NCBI GenBank assembly: GCA_959602045.1
Contig: CAUGRT010000016.1
Span: forward strand, 1 to 53,492
Direction: 5' to 3'
DNA: 53,492 nucleotides
Source: an uncultured Clostridia bacterium
GTDB taxonomy: Bacteria; Bacillota; Clostridia; UBA1381
This document shows, piece after piece, positions 36,709 through 44,780 of this stretch (the first letter of the stretch is position 1; each line of letters opens with the position of its first letter). Made by a program: the position numbers and the translations under genes. Under the pieces are notes generated by a model, which was not told the origin of the DNA, made no database searches, and saw nothing but the letters and a program-made list of their open reading frames with translations.

Positions 36709-36800
36709 CCATTGTCTGTCTTTTATTCTATTTCGGCTCAAACATCCGCTACGCTGCGCGGAGTAGAACTCGCCTCCATAGAATAAAAGACAGACAACGG
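36709..36800. repeat. Palindromic intergenic repeat, copy 7 (core with 5-base insert, inverted)
   Basis: The arms ATTGTCTGTCTTTTATTC and GAATAAAAGACAGACAAC pair almost perfectly. The core is in reverse orientation and carries the same five-base insert as copy 6. About 50 unassigned bases separate the two. Confidence 0.88.
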
Positions 36801-36856
36801 CTCTTAGCAGTACGTTCGAATGATTGAATTATAATTGAATGAAAGGAGTTTCAAAA

Positions 36857-37729
36857 ATGCCTAATGATGAAAATCTCAACCGATACAGAATTTTTCTTGC
36901 CGCCGCGGAATGTGGCAGCATCTCCCGTGCCGCACAGCAGCTTTATATTTCACAGCCGGCGGTCAGTACCGGAATCAAAAAGTTAGAGGAAAGCATGGGG
37001 ACAACGCTGTTTATCCGAAAATCCAAAGGCGTTGTTTTGACGGAAAACGGACGGATTTTATATGATGGTCTGAGCCGCGCCATGCATCTTATCACCGCAT
37101 CGGAGGAACGGATCCGCCATACCGCCGGCGCATTGCGGATTGCAGCAAGCCATGTCCTTTGTAAGCATATGCTGATGCCCTACTTGCAGCGCTTCACCGA
37201 AGCCTACCCTAATGCGGATGTGTCGATCACCTGCACCTCCTCCGCACAGGCGCGGATTCTCCTGGAGGAATGTAAAGTAGACCTCGCCCTGGTGGCAAAA
37301 CCGGATAATATTCAAGGCTTTGAATATTATCCGCTCGGTATGATTGAGGATGTCTTTGTCTGCGCCCCGTCCTATGCCGAAAGACTCGGCTGTGCGCAAG
37401 GCGAGCTTTTGGAAAAAGGGAATATCATGCTGCTCAATAAATCCAATGTTTCGAGAATGCATATTGATAGCTATTACGCAAAAAATCAGCTGAAATCTCC
37501 GCATATTCTGGAAGCAACGGATATGGATCTTTTAATTGAATTTGCAAAAATCGGACTGGGCATTTCCTGTGTGGTAAAACAATTTATCGAACCGGAGCTG
37601 CGCGATGGCACATTGCTTGCCCTGACGCTTCCTGCCCCGATTCCGCCGCGTGAGATGGGATTTCTCTATCACCCCGATCCATACGGTGCCAACACCACGA
37701 TCTCCAAATTCATTCACATCAAAAAATAG
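36857..37729 (+). CDS. LysR-family transcriptional regulator
   Basis: About 290 residues from ATG 36857 (MPNDENLNRYRIFL), preceded by AAAGGAG; the in-frame ATG at 36839 lies on top of that site. The N-terminal winged HTH reads SISRAAQQLYISQPAVSTGIKKLEE. The C-terminal two-lobed effector domain spans ~90-290. It is divergent from leuCDB with a shared palindrome, so it probably controls that operon in response to a branched-chain pathway metabolite. That link is inferred from position only. Confidence 0.92.
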   Translation: MPNDENLNRYRIFLAAAECGSISRAAQQLYISQPAVSTGIKKLEESMGTTLFIRKSKGVVLTENGRILYDGLSRAMHLITASEERIRHTAGALRIAASHVLCKHMLMPYLQRFTEAYPNADVSITCTSSAQARILLEECKVDLALVAKPDNIQGFEYYPLGMIEDVFVCAPSYAERLGCAQGELLEKGNIMLLNKSNVSRMHIDSYYAKNQLKSPHILEATDMDLLIEFAKIGLGISCVVKQFIEPELRDGTLLALTLPAPIPPREMGFLYHPDPYGANTTISKFIHIKK

Positions 37730-37732
37730 GAA

Positions 37733-37762
37733 AGCGCGCCTTTCTCTTCCTAAAGACGCGCT
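37733..37762 (+). terminator. Weak stem-loop after lysR
   Basis: AGCGCG and CTTT pair with AAAG and CGCGCT just past the stop codon. There is no plus-strand T run, so termination is uncertain. The remaining sequence to 38056 is AT-rich, with no clear gene or promoter. Confidence 0.4.
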
Positions 37763-38056
37763 GTCCAAGATGATTGATTACGGAATATACTTTTACATTC
37801 CATACCTATTATACACCCGAATCATTCAGTATGTCAATGTTATTTCATTATTTTTCATATTTTTTGTATATTTTTCACAACATCATTCAAGCAAACCTAT
37901 ACAAGATTTCAGTAGTACAACTACGAAGAAAGCGAAAATTTTCTTAGGAATCACTTTATCTGACGAAAACGAATAATTTTTCCGTTTGAGCGACAAAATA
38001 GGATTGTAGCTTTCTGCAAAAAGTCGGAAAGAAACGCGAAATGGAGGAGTATCATT

Positions 38057-38260
38057 ATGAAATTTTTAAATTATCTGGCTCTGACGCTGGTAATTATCGG
38101 TGCCTTGAACTGGGGTTTGATTGGATTCTTCCGCTTTGATCTTGTTGCAGCGATATTCGGCGATATGTCGGTATTATCCCGAATTGTCTACGCACTGGTC
38201 GGCGTGAGCGGACTGTACTCAATTTTCTTTTATAAATTTTTAAACAGCTCCGCGTCATAA
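38057..38260 (+). CDS. DUF378 small membrane protein
   Basis: 67 residues with two transmembrane helices (YLALTLVIIGALNWGLIGFF and the segment from SRIVYALVGVSGLYSI). The GALNWGLIGF motif is the hallmark of DUF378 (B. subtilis YuzA-like). Function is unknown. TGGAGGAG precedes the ATG. Confidence 0.88.
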   Translation: MKFLNYLALTLVIIGALNWGLIGFFRFDLVAAIFGDMSVLSRIVYALVGVSGLYSIFFYKFLNSSAS

Positions 38261-38307
38261 CGTATAAATCCAAACCGCCGCGCAAATACTATGTCCGGGG
38301 TGATTGC

Positions 38308-38475
38308 ATGTTATACAGCGGAATTGATGATTTACTGTCATCCAATCATGAAGCATACCGTTTTTTCAACACGCTTCCGAAGGACGTCCAAAAAACACTG
38401 CGCCGTTATGGAGGCGGTATCAACTCCTTTGAGGAGTTGAAGCACTTTTCGGATGTTACGGGAAAACAGCGATGA
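38308..38475 (+). CDS. Small hypothetical protein (55 residues)
   Basis: It encodes MLYSGIDDLLSSNHEAYRFF and continues with NTLPKDVQKTLRRYGGGINS and FEELKHFSD. The pattern of a small helical protein with LP-x-x-VQ and a following SFEELK repeats in many short clostridial proteins I have seen, of unknown role. GGGGTG upstream is a fair ribosome site. It lies 47 bp after the DUF378 gene and ends before a strong terminator. Confidence 0.6.
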   Translation: MLYSGIDDLLSSNHEAYRFFNTLPKDVQKTLRRYGGGINSFEELKHFSDVTGKQR

Positions 38476-38526
38476 AAAATAGAATGCTCCGAGAATCAAA
38501 AAAGGCTGTTGCATTGGCAGCAACTG

Positions 38527-38562
38527 CAAATCCGGAGCAGCTCTTGAGAGCTGCTCCGGATT
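38527..38562 (+). terminator. Strong terminator at the chromosome-island border
   Basis: A 16-bp perfect stem (AAATCCGGAGCAGCTC and complement) with a TTGA loop, followed by TTTT. Confidence 0.9.
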
Positions 38563-38761
38563 TTTGTATAAAGAAAACCCTTGAAAAATAAGGGTTTTCC
38601 AAAAGTTTTCTTATCTCTTTGAGAACTGCGGAGCACGACGAGCTGCTTTCAAGCCGTACTCGTTTAAACTCAAAGTCCGCAAACCCTTGAAATCACTGGC
38701 TTTTCGAGAGGTTGCTTTAAAGTTTCACCCCGTTTTTATCCCCTATAATAGCTTTGATATA
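38563..38761. other. Island left edge / candidate attachment region
   Basis: A hairpin AAAACCCTT...AAGGGTTTT lies near 38573-38599. AAACCCTTGAAA recurs near 38693, 60 bp before the integrase stop. Repeats of this kind beside a tyrosine recombinase are often core or arm binding sites. The matching right-end site was not found in the window. Confidence 0.4.
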
Positions 38762-39973
38762 TCAGTCCTTATTCTTATTTCCGAGAGCCTTATTAACAAC
38801 ACCTATTAACTCTTCAGGTTTATTATACTTTACTTTTGCGTAAATGTCCATAGTTATTTTACTATTTTCGTGCCCCGCAAGATATTGAACCGTTTTCGGA
38901 TCGACTCCCAAATAGATTAGATTGGTAATGTATGTGTAGCGAAGCTGATGCGGTGTAACATCAAAATCCAATGAATATACCAGATTTGGATTATTTCGCT
39001 GATGACTTCCGAGTTCCGGATGAATTGTACATACCACCTTTTGACCGTTGACATATTTATAGTATTTTCTTTCCTTTGCTGTTCGCACCTCAATATATTT
39101 CCAAACTCTTTGGAATTGCGAATAGGAAAGCGGTTCTCCTTTACTATCGGCAATTACATAATCGGAAATTGATTTTTCTTTAGCTTCCTTTAAGCAATCA
39201 ACCAAGCATTTAGGAATAGGTATATCTCGTTTTGCTGCCGAGGTTTTTAATTCGGTGCTTATAACAGGGCGGTTCTTTTCTGAACGCCAAGCTCTGCGTA
39301 CAGCAATGTATGGCGTTGCTTCATCGAGGAATACACAATCCCATTGAAGACCGAGTATTTCCTCTCGCCGAAGTCCTGCATATAACCCTATCATAACAAA
39401 CACATACGGGGGAAGCTCTTTTATAGTGTCAAGCAGCGTGTTTACTTGTTCATCGCTTAATGCTTCCTTTTTCTTTTGTGATTTCCCACCTTTTGCTGAA
39501 AGAGTAACAGAAGGATTGCTCTCAATCAGTTGATTAGCTTCGGCAGAATAGAAAATACACTTAATTAGCATATTTACTGTGCTATATACTGCTGATGACA
39601 TTTTGGATGCAGGAACCATTAGTAATTTCAAGTCATCCAATGTTACTTCATCTATATACATATCTCCGATAGGTTCTATAACATATTTTCGTAAAGAAAG
39701 TTCATATCCTCGTAATGTTTGAGGCTTTACGGTGGCTGACTTCATCATTAACCACTTTTCGCAATATTCCTTAACTGTAGGATTTTCTTTACGGAAGCTT
39801 ATATCATCTATTTCTCTCTGCGCTTCTTTGACTTTCTCGTGCAGCTCTTTGCGAGTAAGACCATAAATTGCAACTCGTTTTCCGTCAGCGTCTTTTATTC
39901 TTGTCCTAAAATACTCGTTACCATTATGTATTACCGTCTTATATTCAGGTATTACTTCTTTTTTTCTGGGCAT
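38762..39973 (-). CDS. Tyrosine recombinase (Tn916-type integrase), distal of a tandem pair
   Basis: 403 residues. An N-terminal arm-binding segment (YFRTRIKDADGKRVAIYGLT), a SAM-like core-binding domain (~65-165) and a catalytic domain follow. Catalytic residues are visible: Arg in GLYAGLRREEILGLQW, HQLRYTYITNL, LAGHENSKITMD and Tyr in MDIYAKVKYNKP. It catalyses integration and excision. It is clearly paralogous to the gene 18 bp upstream over its whole length. Intact by eye. Confidence 0.92.
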   Translation of the reverse strand: MPRKKEVIPEYKTVIHNGNEYFRTRIKDADGKRVAIYGLTRKELHEKVKEAQREIDDISFRKENPTVKEYCEKWLMMKSATVKPQTLRGYELSLRKYVIEPIGDMYIDEVTLDDLKLLMVPASKMSSAVYSTVNMLIKCIFYSAEANQLIESNPSVTLSAKGGKSQKKKEALSDEQVNTLLDTIKELPPYVFVMIGLYAGLRREEILGLQWDCVFLDEATPYIAVRRAWRSEKNRPVISTELKTSAAKRDIPIPKCLVDCLKEAKEKSISDYVIADSKGEPLSYSQFQRVWKYIEVRTAKERKYYKYVNGQKVVCTIHPELGSHQRNNPNLVYSLDFDVTPHQLRYTYITNLIYLGVDPKTVQYLAGHENSKITMDIYAKVKYNKPEELIGVVNKALGNKNKD

Positions 39974-39991
39974 TGTAAAACCCTCCTTCCT

Positions 39992-41224
39992 TTATTGCGT
40001 CGTATTTGTTTGCCCATAATTTTCGTTCCACAAGGAAAATGCCCCTTCTAATAGTCCGGCGATTTCTTTGGGCTTATTATATTTCACTTTTGCATATATG
40101 TCCATTGTAATCTTACTGCTCTCGTGTCCTGCAAGATATTGAACCGTCTTCGGATCTACTGATGCGTGTATCAGATTAGTAATATAAGTATGTCTGAGCT
40201 GATGCGGTGTTACTTGAAAGTCTAAACTGTACACAACTTTTCCGTTGTGAGCGGCTTTTTCACCAAGTACAGGTGTTACAGTATGCTTTACCCGCTCACC
40301 GTTCTCATATCTGTAATAATGGCGTTCTTTTGTGGTTCGCGTTACAATATATGTCCACAGCCTTTTGAACTGCGTGTACGATAACGGATTGCCGTCACTA
40401 TTTGCTACAACATATTCAGAGGTCGCATTTGCTTTTGCTTCTCGCAAACATTCAGCTAAACAGTCCGGGAGCGGAATATCTCTATACGCCGCAGAAGTTT
40501 TTAACTCCGTCATAATTACAGGTCTGTTGTGTTCGGTATGCCAAGCTCTACGGACTGTTAAATAAGGAGCTTGTGCGTCTAAATATACTGAGTCCCATTG
40601 GAGGGCGAGTATTTCTTCTCTCCGAAGTCCGGCATACAGTCCAATCATAACAAAGACATATGGTGGAAGGTCTTTTATAGCGTCAAGTAATTTATCTACC
40701 TGTTCGTCCGTAAGCGGTATTTTATCGGATTGAGGAACTCCACCGCCTTTAGCAGAAAGATTGGCGGTGGGATTGTTCTTAATAACCTTGCTCTCTTTTG
40801 CCGATGTAAAGATACACCTTAAAAGTACATTGACTGATTTATATACAGATGCTGATTTTTTTGATACCGGGATAAGAGCCATACGAATATCATCAAGTGT
40901 TACATCTGCTATGTGCATATCGCCAAGCGGCTTTATGATATAGTTCTTGACCTTTGATGTGTAATCGGTCAATGTTGTCTGTCTGACATTTGCCGACTGC
41001 ATCAGCAACCATTTTTCGCAGTATTCCTTTACTGTGGGAGTAGTTCTGCAAAATGTCTTATTCTCAATTTGCTCTTTTACTTCCGCAACTTTTTCAGAGA
41101 GCTCATCAACCGTCTTTGCATATAGTGTAATACGCCTGTCGTCTTGATCCTTAATTCTCGTTCTGTAATATTCGATTCCATTAGTCGTAAAGGTTCCGAA
41201 TTGTTTGGATTTTTTCTTTATCAT
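39992..41224 (-). CDS. Tyrosine recombinase (Tn916-type integrase), proximal of a tandem pair
   Basis: 410 residues with the same layout as its downstream neighbour: arm-binding region (YYRTRIKDQDDRRITLYAKT), core-binding domain, catalytic Arg (GLYAGLRREEILALQW), HQLRHTYITNL, LAGHESSKITMD and nucleophile Tyr (MDIYAKV). Large blocks such as LPPYVFVMIGLYAGLRREEI are identical in both, which suggests tandem duplication or pairing of related elements. AGGAGG lies before the ATG. The xis-like gene precedes it by about 105 bp. Confidence 0.92.
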   Translation of the reverse strand: MIKKKSKQFGTFTTNGIEYYRTRIKDQDDRRITLYAKTVDELSEKVAEVKEQIENKTFCRTTPTVKEYCEKWLLMQSANVRQTTLTDYTSKVKNYIIKPLGDMHIADVTLDDIRMALIPVSKKSASVYKSVNVLLRCIFTSAKESKVIKNNPTANLSAKGGGVPQSDKIPLTDEQVDKLLDAIKDLPPYVFVMIGLYAGLRREEILALQWDSVYLDAQAPYLTVRRAWHTEHNRPVIMTELKTSAAYRDIPLPDCLAECLREAKANATSEYVVANSDGNPLSYTQFKRLWTYIVTRTTKERHYYRYENGERVKHTVTPVLGEKAAHNGKVVYSLDFQVTPHQLRHTYITNLIHASVDPKTVQYLAGHESSKITMDIYAKVKYNKPKEIAGLLEGAFSLWNENYGQTNTTQ

Positions 41225-41330
41225 ATAAAGTTACCTCCTAAAAATTTTTAATTACACTTTAGCCTTTGCTCAAATGTTAGCTTAATTATATGACTGTCAA
41301 AAAAATTTCACCAGGGACTTGACAAGCCCA

Positions 41331-41555
41331 TTAGCGTAATCTCTGTTTTCGGTAGGTAACTTGTTTTTCAATGGGTACTGCTCGATGGGTGCATTTCGCA
41401 ACGTATTCTTGCAGAGCTTCACTTGTAAAATATACACAGCCATTAGGAACATACTGAACAAAAGATATGGCTCCGGTAGTTCGTGCTGTATCAAGCGTTG
41501 CAAGGCTTATGCCGAGAAGTACCGCTGCTTCCTTTCTTGTATATAACTTTTCCAT
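41331..41555 (-). CDS. Excisionase-like HTH protein
   Basis: 74 residues: MEKLYTRKEAAVLLGISLATLDTARTTG, then a wing and a basic tail. This is the MerR-like winged-helix excisionase fold of Tn916/phage Xis proteins. It directs the integrases towards excision. It is followed by the two recombinase genes. Confidence 0.82.
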   Translation of the reverse strand: MEKLYTRKEAAVLLGISLATLDTARTTGAISFVQYVPNGCVYFTSEALQEYVAKCTHRAVPIEKQVTYRKQRLR

Positions 41556-41632
41556 TTATAATACCTCTCTTTCTTCATACTACAGCCGCCATTCAAACTG
41601 AAATGACGGCTGTTGAAATCTATAGTTTTTTA

Positions 41633-42013
41633 TCACGGGGCTTCCATTTCTTCAGGTATATAAAGCCCCAAACTCTTTTCAATACATTCGCTGATCTCTT
41701 CCATTTCTCTACGGCTGACTTTGCCGATGTACTTGTGTACCTGACACTTGTCAATGGTTGTAATCTGCTCAAGCATAACAACTGACGGATAAAGAACATC
41801 ATCGTTATTGAGATAGTAATGCGTGGGCAAGTTACGCTTTTTGTAAATGTTTGATGTGAGTGGAGCAACAATCAATGTCGGTGCGAACAAGTTGCCGCAA
41901 TTATTTTGAAGAACAATTACAGGGCGAGTGCCGCTCTGCACAAAACCTATTCTTGGTTCTAATTCAACCAAATAAATATCTCCTCTGCGAAAAATCCAAT
42001 CTTCTTTTAACAT
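41633..42013 (-). CDS. PemK/MazF-family toxin
   Basis: About 126 residues from ATG 42013 (MLKEDWIFRRGDIYLVEL), with GAGG eight bases upstream; the frame continues upstream into a separate broken ORF. RRGDIYLVEL, QSGTRPVIVLQNN and TLIVAPLTS are the conserved MazF/PemK strands. These enzymes cut mRNA. No antitoxin gene adjoins, so it may act alone or with a distant partner. Confidence 0.82.
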   Translation of the reverse strand: MLKEDWIFRRGDIYLVELEPRIGFVQSGTRPVIVLQNNCGNLFAPTLIVAPLTSNIYKKRNLPTHYYLNNDDVLYPSVVMLEQITTIDKCQVHKYIGKVSRREMEEISECIEKSLGLYIPEEMEAP

Positions 42014-42277
42014 ATTAAATACCTCATTTCTATAATTTATGTATTGTTCGTATTTGTCCTCGACACCCCCGAACAGGGAAGTCATCAGGCGGCGATTTGC
42101 AAAATCGCTCCATAGGAATCTAACCTCTCCGTCTTCTTTATGACCGAGCCGCGAGTTACGGAAGTATCATTGTCCCCGACCGGTATCGTCGCACTGTGTT
42201 AGCAATTCACAGTCTGCACACATTGAACTATCGCTCGCCATATTTACTTCATATAGGTCTTGGCGCTCAACGTGCAT
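42014..42277 (-). pseudogene. Element ORF with CxxC motif, interrupted by an in-frame TGA
   Basis: Read from ATG 42277 the frame gives MHVERQDLYEVNM, then SSMCADCELLTQCDD (Cys-x2-Cys-x5-Cys), then a single TGA at 42167-42169. It continues openly through YFRNSRLGHKEDGEVRFLWS and NRRLMTSLFGGVED into the toxin gene in the same frame. The amphipathic, charged composition on both sides of the stop looks like protein. The most likely reading is a small zinc-binding-type element protein broken by one nonsense change. I do not know the family. Alternatives are recoding or a chance open frame. Confidence 0.45.
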
Positions 42278-42441
42278 AGCTCCATCGGTCGGTAATGTAC
42301 CTGATGAATGACTTATTCAATTTTCAAAGTGCTGCTATATGATTTGAAAGGATAGTCTATCGTTTTCGGAAACCGTTCAGGGTTTGAAAGATTGTCCTTT
42401 CACTTAATGTGATTTACAGCGGTGTATGTAAGGGTATTATT

Positions 42442-42939
42442 TTAAATTTTTAAAAATTTTTTTAGTTTTTCTTGAGCCGCTTGTATGCTTTCATATATAC
42501 TCATAGCGCTTGCACCCTCAGCTTCTGCAATCTCTCTGTAGGTTAGCCCATCAAAGAAGTACATTATAATTCTGCGTTTTTGTACCGGAGTGAGAGTATT
42601 GTTTATAGCCTCTTTTAGTTTAGAGGTAATAAAATTCTTATCATATTGCTCCATCAACTCATCTTCAAACGACATAATAGAAATACACTTGCTGTTGGTG
42701 TTGTCATCTAAATTGCTTATAATGTGATGATGATAGTTGCAGTCGTTCTTTGCTTCTTCATGGTATAACTTATCCGAAAAATCTTTAATTTTATCAAAGT
42801 CATCTTTTGTAAAAGAAGGATTGCCCGCCGCTATCTTTTCAAAAGTGATTTCCAGAATGCTGCCATCTGCATATTTGTAGACAATACCTTTACTGTGTTT
42901 GTTAATACCGTAGTTTGATTTATAAAAATCCTTTGCCAT
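42442..42939 (-). CDS. Element-type sigma-70 family factor
   Basis: 165 residues. The C-terminal part (LTPVQKRRIIMYFFDGLTYREIAEAEGASAMSIYESIQAAQ) is sigma region 4, the -35-binding HTH. The N-terminal half lacks a full region 2, as in sigma-like regulators of Tn916-related and other conjugative elements. GGAGG precedes the ATG. Upstream lie a 15-residue leader ORF and two hairpins that could attenuate transcription. Confidence 0.8.
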   Translation of the reverse strand: MAKDFYKSNYGINKHSKGIVYKYADGSILEITFEKIAAGNPSFTKDDFDKIKDFSDKLYHEEAKNDCNYHHHIISNLDDNTNSKCISIMSFEDELMEQYDKNFITSKLKEAINNTLTPVQKRRIIMYFFDGLTYREIAEAEGASAMSIYESIQAAQEKLKKFLKI

Positions 42940-42981
42940 TTTATATTCCTCCGTTTGATTTGAATTTTTGATAATCTGAAA

Positions 42982-43029
42982 TCAAACAGGGAATGGCGGT
43001 GCTCTTGACCTACAAACCCATATCTTCAT
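42982..43029 (-). CDS. 15-residue leader ORF upstream of the sigma factor
   Basis: ATG 43029 has AGGAGG seven to eight bases upstream, better than many full genes here. It encodes MKIWVCRSRAPPFPV and stops 42 bp before the sigma-factor gene. It lies just after a terminator-like hairpin. Position and ribosome site suggest a regulatory leader peptide; this is inference. Confidence 0.5.
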   Translation of the reverse strand: MKIWVCRSRAPPFPV

Positions 43030-43058
43030 AGATATTCCTCCTAAAAAGGCATAAAAAA

Positions 43059-43159
43059 AGACCAAGTCTATTTTCTTGAACAGAAAATTAACTTGGTCTG
43101 TAACCTTTATTTATTTTTATATACAAAAAATGCAAGACAAAGAGTTTTCTTTATCTCGC
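43059..43159 (-). promoter_or_regulatory. Candidate attenuator: two hairpins before the leader ORF
   Basis: On the minus strand a 12-bp hairpin (43159-43148 with 43143-43132, including G-U pairs) is followed by AGACCAAGT/ACTTGGTCT (43099-43059) and seven T. A promoter-like TTGTAA-18-TATAAT lies just upstream (43205-43176). Promoter, hairpin and terminator before a leader ORF match the layout of attenuated genes. It could also simply terminate the XRE gene upstream. Confidence 0.5.
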
Positions 43160-43274
43160 ATTATTTTCATTATATATTATAACATAGGTCTAAATGTCAT
43201 TACAATAGCATATCTCTGCCTTTTTTGTGCCATTATAGTGCCTCATAGTCGATAATGTGGTTCAAACTGTAAAT

Positions 43275-43910
43275 CTACTCTAAAAGGTCGTTAATTTTAC
43301 AGCACAGAACTTTTGCTATAGCTCTTAGATGGTTGTACTGAGCTTTGTTGATATCTGTTTGTCGTTGTTCATATAACTGAATTGAACGAATGGAAATATC
43401 TGCCGCTTTCGCAAGCTGAGATTGCGACATTCCTTTATTTTTGCGGAGACGTGCCAGATTGGTTTCGCTGTTGTTTTTTATAATCTCATCAAACACACTG
43501 ACTGATTTATTAGGATCGGCTTCATGCAGAACTCCGTAGAGGTCAATGATGTTTTGATATGATATTTTTCTGCATATAGTCGCAAAGGATTTACCGGTGT
43601 ACCATTGATAATATGCAAGAGTCCAACCAACCCAATATTCTGCCGGGTAGTCTATATATGGTATTTCAGAAATATCCGGAGTTTTTTTACCGCATTTTTC
43701 GAGTACAAGCCGTGCAAGCTCTATTCCTGACATACCCGATATATATTTTACATTTCCTCTGCCAAATTCATCAGCTATCCCGCAAGCAATAAACAGGTCA
43801 ATAAATTCCTGACCGTCCGTTTTGCAGAATAGCACAGCGTATTCTACCGCGCTACCCAGAGTTTCCATTGCATCATCCAGATAAATTTCATCATAAGCGT
43901 GGATCATCAT
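43275..43910 (-). CDS. XRE-family antitoxin-like protein
   Basis: 211 residues. The C-terminal third is a Cro/C1 HTH (LARLRKNKGMSQSQLAKAAD, then RSIQLYEQRQTDINKAQ). The N-terminal ~150 residues are a helical domain without a known name. The start overlaps the end of the DUF3990 gene by 20 bp, so the two are coupled. The pair fits a toxin-antitoxin system with this protein as antitoxin and autoregulator. Confidence 0.75.
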   Translation of the reverse strand: MMIHAYDEIYLDDAMETLGSAVEYAVLFCKTDGQEFIDLFIACGIADEFGRGNVKYISGMSGIELARLVLEKCGKKTPDISEIPYIDYPAEYWVGWTLAYYQWYTGKSFATICRKISYQNIIDLYGVLHEADPNKSVSVFDEIIKNNSETNLARLRKNKGMSQSQLAKAADISIRSIQLYEQRQTDINKAQYNHLRAIAKVLCCKINDLLE

Positions 43911-44565
43911 TTTTCACCTTCCCACTTAATATATCTCTTACATACAAATCATCGGTGTTTATCTCAAAATTCATTCCATGATTATCAAGATAGGCTCTTC
44001 TTGCACGATTTTCACGTTCCATGCGACGAGAATTGTATATACTGCCGTCAACAACTTCATACTCAATAAATTTAATCTTTTCAAAAGCTTTTGGGCTCAT
44101 CAAAACAATTTGCTCACCAAGCTCTCCCAATTTCATTGCTTGAGATAATTGGTTTAAGGATATTGTGTTATTCAAAAAATCCTTTGCATAAGAAAAATAT
44201 GAATCGTCAGCACGATAACTGCATATAACATCATAGCCGGATATATCCGGAAGAAATTCCGACAGGATATATTCGCTTGCTTGTCTTGCAATAGGGGAGC
44301 GCTTAGAAAATGTTCGATTATCTAAAAGAATAGCAATCCAATTAAGAATATTGTATCCGGCTTTGTTCAGATATAAAACTTTTAAATCGGAAATGTCCAA
44401 CTCATATTTATTTGAAAATCCATTCTTTACTGTCGGACACGACCATTCTTTTGCAAGCTCTATATTTTCAGTGCAGTAAAAGCCCCTGCCATAGTCGTTT
44501 GTTTCTGAACCGAGACCATAGGTAGGAACTTCAATTATTTCGGGAGAACCGTGGTATATAATCAT
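43891..44565 (-). CDS. DUF3990 protein, probable ADP-ribosyltransferase-like toxin
   Basis: About 224 residues from ATG 44565 (MIIYHGSPEIIEVPTYGLGS), supported by GAGG eight bases upstream. YHGS near the start, NDYGRGFYCTENIELAKEW and a later ELGEQIVLMSPKAF match DUF3990, which has an ART-like fold (H-Y/F-E type active site). Members occur as toxins beside small HTH partners. Target is unknown. Confidence 0.75.
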   Translation of the reverse strand: MIIYHGSPEIIEVPTYGLGSETNDYGRGFYCTENIELAKEWSCPTVKNGFSNKYELDISDLKVLYLNKAGYNILNWIAILLDNRTFSKRSPIARQASEYILSEFLPDISGYDVICSYRADDSYFSYAKDFLNNTISLNQLSQAMKLGELGEQIVLMSPKAFEKIKFIEYEVVDGSIYNSRRMERENRARRAYLDNHGMNFEINTDDLYVRDILSGKVKNDDPRL

Positions 44566-44738
44566 AGTAAAAACCTCATTTCCAATACCTTCATATATCA
44601 TTCTATTGATACGTTTACTATATTATATCATTTTATTGATATAAATGCAATAGGTTTGGATAAATTTATGACTTATTTTAAGAGATTTTTATAGTTATAC
44701 TGTAATGTTGAGGGATAAATAATCATATAATATATTAA

Positions 44739-44778
44739 ATGCGGTTCAAACAAACAACAGTGCTTGTCTGAACCGCAT
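44739..44778 (-). terminator. Stem-loop after the unknown HTH gene
   Basis: ATGCGGTTCA pairs with TGAACCGCAT around a 20-base loop, just past the stop at 44781. The minus-strand tail is only moderately T-rich. Confidence 0.5.
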
Positions 44779-44780
44779 GG

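Noticed and set aside
17873..36800. CRISPR array from the repeated palindromes
   Set aside because: Copies are kilobases apart, in both orientations, without spacers or cas genes.
38094..38529. Minus-strand ORFs (63 codons each) under the DUF378 and small ORF
   Set aside because: They are antisense to better supported genes and cross a strong terminator.
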